From contig JAECUM010003680.1 in the NCBI GenBank assembly GCA_016617855.1, positions 1 through 64,000 on the forward strand: DNA of 64,000 nucleotides, given 5' to 3'. This stretch comes from Megalonaias nervosa. Its lineage: Eukaryota; Mollusca; Bivalvia; Unionida; Unionidae. Positions 9,323 through 22,100 of this stretch are shown here, piece after piece; the first letter of the stretch is position 1; every line of letters starts with the position of its first letter. The notes under the pieces were generated by a model, which was not told the DNA's origin, searched no databases, and saw nothing but the letters and a program-made list of their open reading frames with translations. The position numbers and the translations under genes are program-made.

Positions 9323-10087
9323 TGATCTGGATGGTACCACTAGATACTAAAAGATCCCTCCTCTGGTATTCAAAATTTACATGGGAAGCTGGAGGAGTCT
9401 TTTTTTCATATGGGGTTAGTACCACATGAAAGACCAACTATGCACTGAGGATGCTAAGACAAGGATCCAAAATCTGCTGATCAGTATGATTTTAATTTTA
9501 TCTCTTGTGCCCATGTCAAGAAACATTAAAAGCCTGTGTTTAAACTTGATGCCATTTAAAAGTACATACAAGGCTCTTCGCTATCCCCCTTGAGAAGATA
9601 ATGTTTCCATTGATGGATGTAACTTGTAAAATATCAAGGGATATGGTCATTTGATTTTATTTCTAGGAAAACTGATTTTAATCAGATATTTCAACTGATA
9701 TAATGTAGGAGGGTAAGGATAAAAATACAGTAATTTAAATAACTGGTATGGATTCTGACAAAAGTATATAAAATGGATGTTTTTTGTTGTTTCAGTTATA
9801 TCAAGAAGCAGTGTTATCTATATACCATTTTTTATGAATTTGAGAGTCCAGGCAGATTGTCATCTATTTTTGAAAAGTCTGATTCATATTATGGGGTTCA
9901 AGGGAAACCCAGAAGTATGCAGCAAATTATGCAATGATGGCAACAGAGACAAAAAATAAAAGAACCCAAACCCCAACTTTAAACTGGTACTAAACTCTGA
10001 AATAGGAGTTGCAGAAATGCAGATTTACTCAGACATTTACCAACCTCATGGAGCACTTTTAAAAATACTTTTCCCTTTCAGTTTCAG

Positions 10088-10189
10088 CAATGGCAGATGT
10101 CAACAGGCTGGTGTTTGCTATTCAGCATTTTCTTCTGGACCAGATTAAAGAAGGCAATTTGTCAGAGGAACAAGTTGAAAGCCTTGAAG
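10088..10189 (+). CDS. SGTA: SGTA coding exon 1 (start codon)
   Basis: ATG at 10090, preceded by tandem acceptors ending at 10081 and 10087 (CCTTTCAG, TTTCAG), so an untranslated exon lies upstream. It encodes residues 1-33, with a first helix reading [14 protein letters not shown] and the [10 protein letters not shown] segment seen in SGT dimerisation domains. It ends one base into codon 34 at donor G|GTATGT. Confidence 0.9.
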
Positions 10190-13100
10190 GTATGTAATAT
10201 TGAGACTAACTGTACCAGCCATAAAGTGGCTTCAGAATTTGTTTACGACTATTCAGAGATGTAATCCAAATACAGTCACATCTATTGATAACAGTCACCT
10301 ATGGGCAAAGGCTAAGCAGGTCATTCTAAACAGGCAACCTCTTTAGTCCGGTGTATAAAATAAACCACAGATCTAAGTTTGTTTTGTGCACCATGACAAA
10401 AAATTAATTGACTACTAATTGACAGCTTGCATATGACTTGGAGGACTAACTGTATGTGTAATTAGGCTTAGAACCAGCTGTTCAAACTTTGGACAATATC
10501 TGGATTAACCACTTGCTTAGCTTGCCAAGACCAAAAGACAGCTGGCTTATGCGAGAGCCTGAGGTGAATAAGGAATGAAAAGAAGCTTAATGTGGCTATT
10601 GTTAGTAACACATGAATCTAAACTTCATATATCTGTACAGACAAGTTTTGTAAACACTGAATGACATCTGGACCCTAATGAAACGGATGTAACTTGTACA
10701 TAGTTTTGTAAGATTAACTTTTTCATCAGAGTTAGCTTTAAATCACAGGCAGCTAAAATAGATGAAGCTGTTGAACTGTACCTGTCACACTGGCACAAAA
10801 GGTAACTTCCATTTTTGTCATGGCAACATGACTACTTTTTCTCATCATCCAGCAAGCAAATTATTTTAACCCTCAATTCTAATAATAGACTTTTGAATTT
10901 GACAACGTGACTGGGGTATGGTGAGTAAAAGTTACGTGAGATATGTTTGAACATCAATTTACATGACATGCCTTTACAGAATATCTTCTACAAAAAACAA
11001 AAACTGAATTTACATGCTTTGAGCAGTCACTGTCAGTTGACTCAGTTGGCTGCTTAAAGCTATCAGAAACCATTATTTGGTTGGGAAACACCTGGCTGCT
11101 GACTGTTAAAAGCAGGTAACAACTATATACACAACTTTTACATCAGAATCTTGCCAGATGAAATTACAATGGCTGTTGAGACCAGGTGACTGATATATAA
11201 AGGTGACTGTTATTTTTTTTTAAACACAGTAATCACCCTTTCTGGTAGTAGGATCTTTGCCATTACTTTAAACTCCCTGTATCTTAGTGTAAGTCTGATC
11301 ACCTTTTTGTGCATATATTTTCACTTGAAAAGGAAAGGTATAGCATTGTCATGGAGCTTACCCATATTTTCAGAACAGGTAGCTCTTTATGAAAAACAGA
11401 TGCTCTGCAAGTGAGTATTAGGTGATCTGGTCTGGGAATATGTTCCACCAGAAAAATGTGAAATCAGTGCAAAAATGTTGTAGTTTAAAATGTTCTTTGA
11501 GTAATTCATTTTTATGAGTAATGTTTCACTTTGAAATAAGTAAAAGTATGGCATGTGAGCATGTAAACATATGACATCCCCATCTTCTGCCACAGCTAAT
11601 GTTATAAAGTGAACCTCTGTAATAAATGACAACTCCAAAATGATGCTGGCTTCATAACATAGCCAATGTCACATGGTCATGGCTGTGACAACTTGAAATT
11701 GACATAACTTTTCAGATTTTGATGTCTAAGCAATGTTTTGTTCAATGGAAATTTAAATAATTTTTATATGCTACTTTTATGAAAGGTTATATGACCACTC
11801 ACTTTTGAAGAAAAATCCAAAGACTCCTTATATGCTTTAATTTCTATATACCCATACCACTGAACCTGATGGTCAAATGGTGATAAACATGGCAAGCCAA
11901 ATGAGGAACTTACTGGAATGTTGACTGGGTAGAAACACAAGACTAGGGATAAAGAAGTAGAATACTGTTTTGTGTGCTTCATGTATTATATATTGGTACA
12001 ATAATATGATGATTGCTATTATTTTCACACATCTTTACTTTCTGAAACATATTTTCTTGAGTTAAAACAATGAGTGACAGACCACAGAACAGGCAACAAA
12101 ATTTGTCATCTACTGGCTGTTAGGTATAGCCCTGTTGTTATATTATTGGTAAATCATTGCACATATGCTGAACATTACAATATGATCAAACACATTGTTT
12201 TGATGAAAAAAAATCATTACCTTGATATTGTAAACTTGTCAAACTTATGCAACTATTCTTTGGCTTCAAAATGGAATATTGAAATATTTTTGAAAACATG
12301 ATTCTATACATTCAGGTATTTTTATGATCTCTTGCACTTTTTTGTATAGTTGCAACACAGTGTTTAGAGGCTGCATATGGCATCAATACACAGGATCCAG
12401 ACATGGTAGCAAAATATCAGGTGGATAGGAATCTACTGGACATATTTAATGCACAGATTGGGGTAGAGGTGAGTGCACAGACTGGGATGGAGATGAACTG
12501 AAAATTCATGATCCAGCTATTAATACTAACAGTTATCAGTTTTTTAGATTAAATAAGTAACTGTCATTTATAATCTGACAGGCTTCTGTAATATATCGAC
12601 CATTATGAACATGTCTTTTTGCACTTATTATGTAATACAGAAGAAATGTTAGAAAGTTCTAAAAATGGGGTGTTTTGGGGAATGCAATGAAGGTTCAAAA
12701 AGTGGGGTGTTTTGGGGAATGCAATGAAAGTTCTAAAAATGGGGGTGTCTGGTGGAACACAGTGAAGGTTCTAAAAATGGGGTGTATATAATGAAAGTTC
12801 TAAAATTGGGGGTGTCTGGGGGACTGCAATGTAAGTTCTAAAAATGGGGGTGTCTGGGGGAAAGTAATGAAGAAATGAAAGTAGGGGTTGCAAATGTGAT
12901 GGACATAATTTGTACATTTGGATAATTTTTTGAGCAATTTTTAACTCTACTGGCCATAGACCAGGAGAGCTTATGTTATGGTCTCATGTCCATAAGACAT
13001 CCATTGGTTTGCACAGATTAGTTATTGTTATACTCCCTAAACTATGTGGATGATTGCCATAAATCTTTATACACACATTCTTCCCATGATTTAGTTTGCC

Positions 13101-16100
13101 ACCACACTTGAGAATCTTGTTATCACTGCTCCACCTAAATTGAAAGTCATATTGGCATGGGGTTTTTATCAGAAGACTTCTTTTGATGTTTAGTTGGTCC
13201 TAAATGAAAATGGTACAAATTTCTGTTCAGTATGACCACCTGCAGCAGCCATCTTCAGTATCTTATTATCGCTGCTTCTTTATAACCTTTTTCTTTTTTG
13301 TGACTCATCACAAATGTGTTTGTGGCATAAAATGTACCCTTATTAGTCCATCTGTATACCTGTTCATTTGGTTAATGTTTTATGTTTAGGTCAACTTCTT
13401 GAGGAATGTGGTGGCTCATTTGCATTCCATGAACATAAATAAGTTTTTCTTTCTTTGCTTTTCCATACCCCCACAATTTGCAACAGCATCTTGAAGTGCT
13501 CTTGTCCATTTGATGGGTAGCTGTTAAGGTATAAATTTGACAATTTTTGTGTGGTAATTGTATACAGTCATGTAGCTTCTTTGTTGTAGAAGATTGATAC
13601 TGTCACATTTGAGAGTTGATTTATTGCAATCTTTAGAAATTCATAGTTGTCTTAAAAGTTTGATCCCAACGGGCACAAATCAAATGTGGGGAGGAGAAAG
13701 GGAATTCAGTCATTGAAAAACACATTGAGACATTCAGTTGTTTTGCATTTTACATGGATTTCTTTCAGGTTGAATCAGGCTTTCCTACATCATCCTTACA
13801 TGAACCTACTCTGGAAGATAAAGATCAAGCAGAAGCATTGAAAAATAAAGGTAATATGGTTGATTACATGCAGACATTTTGTCAAAATCAAGACGTCCAT
13901 GGACAAATAAATTAAAAAGTTTACTTGTCCATTTAAAGACCCACTTGTTCATATTTTCATATTTAAAAAGTATAGTGGGAGACAAAACTATTAAAATGTT
14001 TACTTTTATGAAGCTGCACCATTTAAATGCATGAATAAGGGAATTTCTTGGCTGCATCAAAAACACGAAACTCTGGCCTGTGAGCTTCAGTGTGCTATCA
14101 TGACAGGATTATCAACAGTGTCTGAAAGTCTTTTAGCAACACCATTCTTTGCACCCATGTTTACACTTGCACCATGTTGACACAAACAGGGTGAGGGCTA
14201 TTATGTTGTGTGTTATCAGCAAGCATCAAAATGTATGTTAACATTACAAAGTCCCCTTTTAAATGCAGTAAAAACCACATCAGAATTGTAACTAGACTTT
14301 TATGGCCAGGGTCCACAAATATATCAAGAATGCATTCTTGGTCTGTAACTGCTGAATTAAAGGATTTATATGAATTTAGATATTTCATACATGTCAGTTT
14401 CCAGTATGACATCAGATATACTGTTGATGAAATCTGTGCATGTAGTTTTGTTGAGGTGATCAGTTCCAAGTTTAACTATATTTCTGATTCACTCCTTACA
14501 AAAAAACTCATAGTCTGAAAAAGATTTTTTTCTGCTTTGCTGTGGCATATGCTATGTTCAACAGCTTCTTGTAATGCTCAGTTTGGCTCACATTGTATTT
14601 ATTGATTACTTTTTCAAAACACCCACAACTTCTTTTTTTTTAGATTTGGCATTTCCATTAGAAAATTTTAACATACATGTATTGTGCTTTTCACTTTTTT
14701 GGTGTGTTAACTGTGTTTGTTTCCTTGTGATAACCTGTCCTGCAGACAGTCCACTGGTATTGTCTGCAGTTGAGGTGATCTCTTACATATATTACAAGAT
14801 GCCATTGTTGATCTTTGTTTGCCTCAGGCCAAGGAAATACCAGCAGCCAAGAATGTTTGAACTCCCGTTTTCTTTTTTTATCATAATCTGTGTCATGGTC
14901 AAGTTTAGTTTTAGCCTATTTTGTTGACTTTTCATTCAGCTTTTCACCATTTGGCCCTAGCTTTATAAGAAAATGATCCATCCAGATGCATTCCCAGGAA
15001 AATTCATAATAGTTGTGCATAATGGTTTTAAGGAGTTCAGCAATTGGTTTAAAACAACACATTCCATTGGGAAGCCCTCTTCTCCAGCCAGTGAAATTCA
15101 TTCTGATGTAAGCATCAAAAGATATTGCCTAAATCATGACTGTCTGCTTCCATTGGTTGTATCCAAAGCAGCTGTAGCTGATTTTACTCCTAATCGATAA
15201 ATTTAAGCATAACACTAGGTAAATATACAATGCACCCATATGGTACTCGCAGGTAAATATGAATGTCACTTGTGTAAACATAGACCACTCCAGTGGCATA
15301 GTGGTTAGAGCTTCTGCCTTGGATGCAGGAGTTTGCAGGTTTGAACCCTGGCCGAGTCATACCAAAGACTTATAAAAAATGGTACTAACAGCTGCCTTGC
15401 TAGGTACTCAGCATTAAAAGGTTAGAGTTAGGACTTGTCGACATGGTGTCAGGATAATGTGACTGGGTGGGATATAATGCTACATGTCTGCAGAATGATG
15501 CTCACTAAAACTGCCACACTGCACACATCATAGTGAAATGACTGCAAAATTGTTAAAGCTACGTTAAAAATCAAAATCACAGACATACCCACACACACAC
15601 ACACACACACTTGTGTAAAGATCACTCAGACAAAACAGGAACTACTGCCCTTTCAAGTTATAGGCCCCAATTTACTTGTACATAGACAAATAACCTTGCA
15701 AAAGTTGCTTATCTGTAAGAACAAATTTCCAAATCAGACAATATGGATAACAGATTCATTGTATTTTAATACATAGCGAACCAGTTTGAATTTTAAAAAA
15801 TGGTGTCAGATATTAAGAGAAATGTAATTTATCAATGCGACTCATGGATGTTATATTACTGAAAATGTTAGAGGAGAGGGATTTTGGTAAACTTAAAAAT
15901 GTATATCAGGAAAAGGACAAATCAATAGCACTTCACAGATTTTGAAAGAAGAATTCGACAGTGATGTAATGCAGCATTCATCATTTGTGGACTTCATCAC
16001 AATTCAGTGAAAGTTAGATGTAGACTAGTTAAAGTGAGTGTTATGCGTAAATAATTTCTCAATTTACTACTAATCTACATGAATGTAGCCAATTTGTGAC

Positions 16101-19100
16101 AAGAATTTTAACTGCAGATCCAGGTAATAGCAAAAATAAATGTAAATTTTTCATACTTTTTTCTGTAATTATGGCGTGTAATATATTGATTGCTCTTTTT
16201 ATGCTCAGATTACACTTTTTGCCACTTATATCTTAGTAATAATTACACTTCTTGAGGGGTTTGGCATGTGTGAACCTACAACATAAGCAGTTACGGTTCA
16301 CATTTTATACAATTTCTCTCTGATTGGGCATCTGGGTAACTGATTGTTAAGATAAACTGGTACTCGGTAGAAGTTTTCTAAAATTTTGACAGCTTTAGTG
16401 GGGATCTTGATAATTCCAGTATATGAGCCAGGTGCAAGTCCCCTACTCCGAGGGTATGGTCACAAGTATACATGTACTTGTCTCATGCCCGTTAAATGTG
16501 CACATGGTTAAAAAGATGGGAATCTTAAGAGTTTTCTAAGTTATGACCCAGGAGAAAATCTCTAACTTAAGAGCATTACAATGGGTCTGCACTGGATATG
16601 TGTCTGATTTTGTCACCTCATGTCCTTCAAATCTGTATATAGTTACAGGGTGGGGATCTCAACAGTTTCCAAGTTATGACCCAGTGGCAAACTCCCATGC
16701 CCAGGGTCAGTATCAGGGGTTGAAAATTCACTTGCCCAACTTGAAATGGCAATGAAAATTTCAGGCAGTTGAGTGACTTTGATTCTGGGTGGTCCAGTGT
16801 TTCTCATTAACGGAAAGGATGTTTCATTAAGAATACTGCCACTTTTTGTTCATTGAAAGTCCTTTCTTTTTACTGGAAGTTTGTTTTCTATTTGTTTTAT
16901 AAAGCTCACACAAGTGCTTTGCTGTCACTTTTCCTAGAGGGAGAGTAGACTGGTCTCAGTTTGTAATTATGTACAGCTGGTGTTGTAGGGTTGCATAATA
17001 AGTTCTGGAATATAGCCTTTCACATGGTCAAATTTAGGTCATGAACTTGTATATTTCTATAATAGCCAGTTGAGTAAGAGTTTATTCTGGGTGAGTAAAT
17101 TATTAGTAATTTCTTTTCCTGGGTGAATGTAGAGATTTTTCAACCCTGTGTTCTGGATATATATCTGATTTTTTTTTCTCATGTCCTTCATACTTATACA
17201 GACCATGAAATGGTAATTTTATCGTTGAAACAAAATTAGAATGCCAGGTGAAAGAAAATGAATGCCAGTGGAATGAAGAATGAATGCCAGTGGAAAGAAG
17301 AATGAATGGAAATGGCATGAAGAATGAATACATGCAATGATGAATATTGCTGTATGCAGTATGCAGAATAATCATAAATGCAAATGGAATGAAGCACAAA
17401 TGCATTTAGTAGATTTAAAAATTGATTATTTTCAAGCTGCTGATAAACATTTAATGGTTGAAAACCTTTTGCTTAAAAATCTGGGATTTTTGTTTACACA
17501 GATAGAATTTTTCCCCCTTATAGGTTTTGCAGCTGCCTCACTTGGCGCTCAGCATTAAGAGGTTAGTGTTAGGACTGGTTGGCCTGGTGTCAGGATAATG
17601 TGACTTGGTGGGTCATCATGCTACATATCTGCGGCATGATGCCCCAGTGCTAGACATCACTATAAACTGCCACACTGCAGACATCGTAGTGATATGACTG
17701 AAAAATTGTTAAAGCTACGTTAAAAATCGAAATCACAACAATCACCTTATAGGTTTTGAGATTGTTCTTGTTGAAGCAGACATAAACAACCACTAACTGA
17801 TGTGATGAGATCACTGGTGGTTATATCTAAAATTTTATTGGAATGAAATGCAGTAAGAAAGAAAATTTATGATAAATACTCAATATTTTTATATTTATTT
17901 TAGTTGAGGTTATATTTGTATTTATTGTAAATTTAGTGTTATCGTCAGTATTTTATGTATTTGCTATTTTATTAAAGCTCACTTATTATAAGGCAAGGTG
18001 CAAAGTAATAGTTTTCCCCTTCTAAAACTCTCAAAAACAGAAAACATGATTTTAGTAAATGTATTTTAGTTTTGTTCTAGCCAAGAGGAATTGAAAAGGA
18101 AATAAATAATAGAAATGATAAATGTCAAATCAGAATATATTACCATGTTTACCTTATATATTGGGACACGATAAAATAATAATTTTTTTTCCTGTCCCAG
18201 AACTTAGAGTGAAACTTTTTTCACCTTTTGCATATGTTGCCAGAAGAAACAAAATTTGTATTTGTATTTAATTTGTGTCCCCCATGCCAACTGCACATTG
18301 CAATAAAATAGATAAACTAAATGCTCATTTGATAATAAAAGAAAAAACTAACCTTTTATCATTATCATTTATTCCTTTTTTCATGAGCATTAAAGAATGA
18401 AATGTATCCATGAACTACGTATATGTAGCAAAGGCTTCCATACTGTAGTGTGTATCACTTATGTCTGATAACTCATGACACGTTGTTCATTGACACGAAC
18501 ATTGAGAAACAATTTGTGTTAGACTGTGCTCAAAGATTTGAGTGTTATCTGACTGAAAACAGAATCCAACAAAATCGCAAATGAGAGGGAAATAATCAAC
18601 CAGTATCTTGAAGACAACTGTCATTCATGCATGACACCGTGTTAGGTGCAAAACAACCAAGATTGAATTATATCCAGGTCAACTATATGACAGTATCTCG
18701 AAAATAAAAATCATTATTTGAAAACACATTCACTTGAGTGTAAGTGACAATCTATTCGTTAGCATGGGTTACAAAAGTATCATTGAAGCAAGTTATTGTT
18801 GTGTATCCTATTTACCCACAGACATCAATGCCCATTTGTATTATAACTACAGAAGCCAGCACATAGAAGCCTGGGTGGTGAATAAAAAAACTGGTGGCAA
18901 GCAGTAAACTCATTCTTTGAACTTACCGACAGGACATCAAAGACAAAGGTCATTTTTTATTACAAAGCAAGCCGACCTCGGAAGCTGATTTTGGATACTT
19001 TGAAGCCAGTTTTTCTTTTTTTAAAAGATTTCAATACAAAGGTTATTTATTGCAAAGCAAGCCAACTTTGGAATCCATCTTTGGGTTCTTTTAAGCGTGT

Positions 19101-22100
19101 TGATTTTTTTTGGGTTTGTTTTGAATATACAAAGAAGGCAGAGATATGGAGGCTAAATTTAGTTCCTTTTCACCAGTATTCATGTGAATTTTGAAAATAA
19201 ATTGAAACAATGGAACAAATTTTAAAGTGACACAATATAGTGCTTCGTGCACGGACATCGATGACGCAGCATTGCCCAGAAGATTAGGAGAAAATAAAAT
19301 CATTTGATGAATTCGTGAAGACCAGAAGAGAAGATGATTTTGCAAACGAGAGGGAAATAATCAACTTATATCTTGAAGACAACTGCCATTCACGCATGAC
19401 ATAATGTTAGGTGCAAAATAACCAAGATTGAATTATATCCAGGTCAACTGTATAACAGTATCTTGCAAAATAAAAATCATTATTTGAAAACACATTCACT
19501 TGAGTGCAAGTGACAATCTTTTTGTTAGCACAGGTTACAAAAGTATCATTAAAGCAAGTTATTGCTGTGTATACTATCTACCCACAGACATCAGTGCCTG
19601 TTTGTATTAATTGTAACTACAGATGCCAAGCACATAGAAGCCTGGGTGGTGAATAAACACAACTGGCAGTGAGCAGTAAACTCATTCTTTGAACTTACCT
19701 ACAGGACATCAAAGACAAAAGTTATTTTTATTACAAAGCAAGCCTATCTCAGAAACAGACTTTGGATTCTTTTAAGTGTGCCGATTTTTTATTTTTTATT
19801 TTTTGGAGAAAATAAAATCATTTGATGAATTCATGAAGGCCAGCAGAGAAGCAGATGATTTTGCTGACAATATGATTATTAACATGGATGAAATTCTTGT
19901 GTACTTTGATCTCATTCCTGGATGGACTGACAGTGAGATGGGGCAGATTTGAAAAAATCTGATTTTAGTCCTTGCAGTTTCCGCTTCAGGTGATGTGTTG
20001 CCTGTAACAATAATGTTTCATGGTTTGAGAAAGCTTAAAAAAAAAATATTCATGCATTGAAAGAATGGATCGTACGTGTGCAGGAGAAGGGTTGTGTTGA
20101 TGAGATAATACTGCAGTGGATTAAAGAGTTTTATCTCAAGTACACAGTTTTATATTTTTTAAAATAAAATTTCAGTTGGAGTGCATTTTCCAACATGTAA
20201 TTTTCGAATGATTTGAAAGGTGTCCCACAACTTATGACTCGAAAAACGATGTGTTCCAGAACATACAGTGCATAAAATATTACTTTAAAATTAATTTATG
20301 GTGTCCCAACAAGTACAGTGTCCCAACATATATGATAAATATGGTACTCAGAACATAAATGAGAAAACTGCTGACCATCAAAACATGTCTGACACAAACT
20401 ATTTGTTTTTTTTTTGTTGTGGATTATATTTTTATTATGCACTACTAAGACCAGGATGTGATTTATAGTTTTTTCATAAATTGGTAAACTTTTTTATACA
20501 CTTCTATCACTTTACTGTGGCACTGGTACCTGAAAGGTTATTAAACCAGTGAATGTGGATGTGTTTTTTAAGTTAAGTTGAAAACAGCACTTCTTGTACA
20601 ATGCTTACATGAACTTTTGATAGCAGTCCATTTCAGGCAGTTTGGTATCATTTAATGTGCTGCACAACGTGTTATTTTTCTTAGTCATTTTAAGTGTTTA
20701 GATGAAATCTGCAAAATGAAGTATAGGAAGAATTTTAAAAGATTTTTGAAAGTTTTATTTTGAAATATTTTATTTGATAACAAGAATTAGTGCTATCACC
20801 AGTTGCCTTCCTTACTGTGTATCTAGGTTCTGTTCTGCAGAAAGAAACCAGTGTTGTTTGCATTTGCAGCGTGCACAGGATTAGTGCTATATAAACAGTA
20901 CTTTGCTGATATGTAATTAAATCTCCACATACATACATAGATACATACATACATACATACATACATACATACATACATACATACATACATACAAACATAT
21001 TCCTCAGGAAACAGCTTTATTCAACTTTGCTACTCGCAGAGGATATGTATTATATTGAGGTTCTTTGAATAAATAATGTAGCTAGTAGTGAATATGAGGT
21101 TTTCACTTAGTTTGCTGTGCTGTGCTAATTACATATATTTAATATATGTCCTGTATTACTGTTCCCATCTGAAAACATAGTATGAATAATGAGGATGTAT
21201 TAGATGATTGCATGGTTACCAGTTTTCATTGCTTTTTGCAGAGGTTTCTTAGGAAACAATTTGGTAAACTGCTTTTTATTAAAGTACCCAAAAGGAATAC
21301 AACAGGCTTTTAAAGATTTTGTTTGATTGCATCAAGCTTTATTAAATCTGCAGTTTTGCATGTATGTTGAAATAGGTCATATCTGTCCAGTTGTCCAGTG
21401 GTCCATCTGTCCATCACTGATGTGGGGCTGTGGTTGCTCAGTTGCTAGCATGTCTGACTTGTAATCCAAAGGTGTGCATGTTTGATACCAGCCCAGGCCA
21501 GCACAGAGTCAACTGTCTTGGTTTATTCTTGGGAAAGAGACTTAGCTCCCATTTCCTTGGCATGATATAACCAGTGTGTTAGAAGGGCCATAAAAACCGA
21601 CAACAAAAAACAAATCCAACACTGTTTTCCTTGTAATATGAACTCCATCTGTATGAATTGAGGGGTGTGTGAGAGAGTGCATGCATGCGTGTGTGTGTTC
21701 ATATTTGGTATGACTTCTCACTAGGATACATAGATGCTAACAAAGTATTTAGATTCATGGACACATTATTTGGGGATGGCAGGTGGAGTACTGGTGGTTG
21801 GCTGGTGTTGACAGAAAGGAAAAAAGTAGTCATTTCTGATGAATTCCAATTTCAGCACTCATCTGTTTTCACAGAGTTCACACAGGGGAAAGTTTGATAT
21901 ATTGTTCTCCATTACTGGTCCCTTAGGAAATGTATGTTTTGTGCAGTTGAGTTTGAGCATACCGGTTGTTCCTTCTTCTTTCTGAGGTTTTCATGTAATT
22001 TCCATTGGAAACATTTTAATATGCTGTTCACCATTATGGTTTCATAAGGAAATCCAGGATTTTTGCAGAATTGAGTTTTTTGGCTAATTCTTTATTTATG

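Larger units (their letters stand above)
4841..10087. other. 5' flank or first intron of SGTA, non-coding
   Basis: There are 5.2 kb before the first coding exon of SGTA. They hold a (GTAT)n microsatellite (6871-6896), a 41-bp tandem array, an 80-bp duplication, a SINE-tail foldback and a possible hAT-like relic, each listed separately. The longest open frame (4894-5130) matches nothing I know. The acceptor just before the start codon implies that an untranslated first exon lies somewhere in or before this stretch; I could not place it. Confidence 0.6.

Noticed and set aside
14161..14518. Opposed open frames of 102 codons each
   Set aside because: Complementary open frames in an AT-rich intron with no recognisable motif on either strand.
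14574..14927. 117-codon hydrophobic open frame
   Set aside because: T-rich sequence gives Phe/Leu/Ile-rich translation by chance; no family resemblance, no start context, inside SGTA intron 3.
15282..15355. tRNA-like sequence with box A and box B
   Set aside because: It is the head of a SINE: the body and tail follow, three other copies exist in the window, and the cloverleaf is degenerate.
20735..20998. Frame with repeated MYVC residues
   Set aside because: Translation of the (CATA)n microsatellite on the minus strand.
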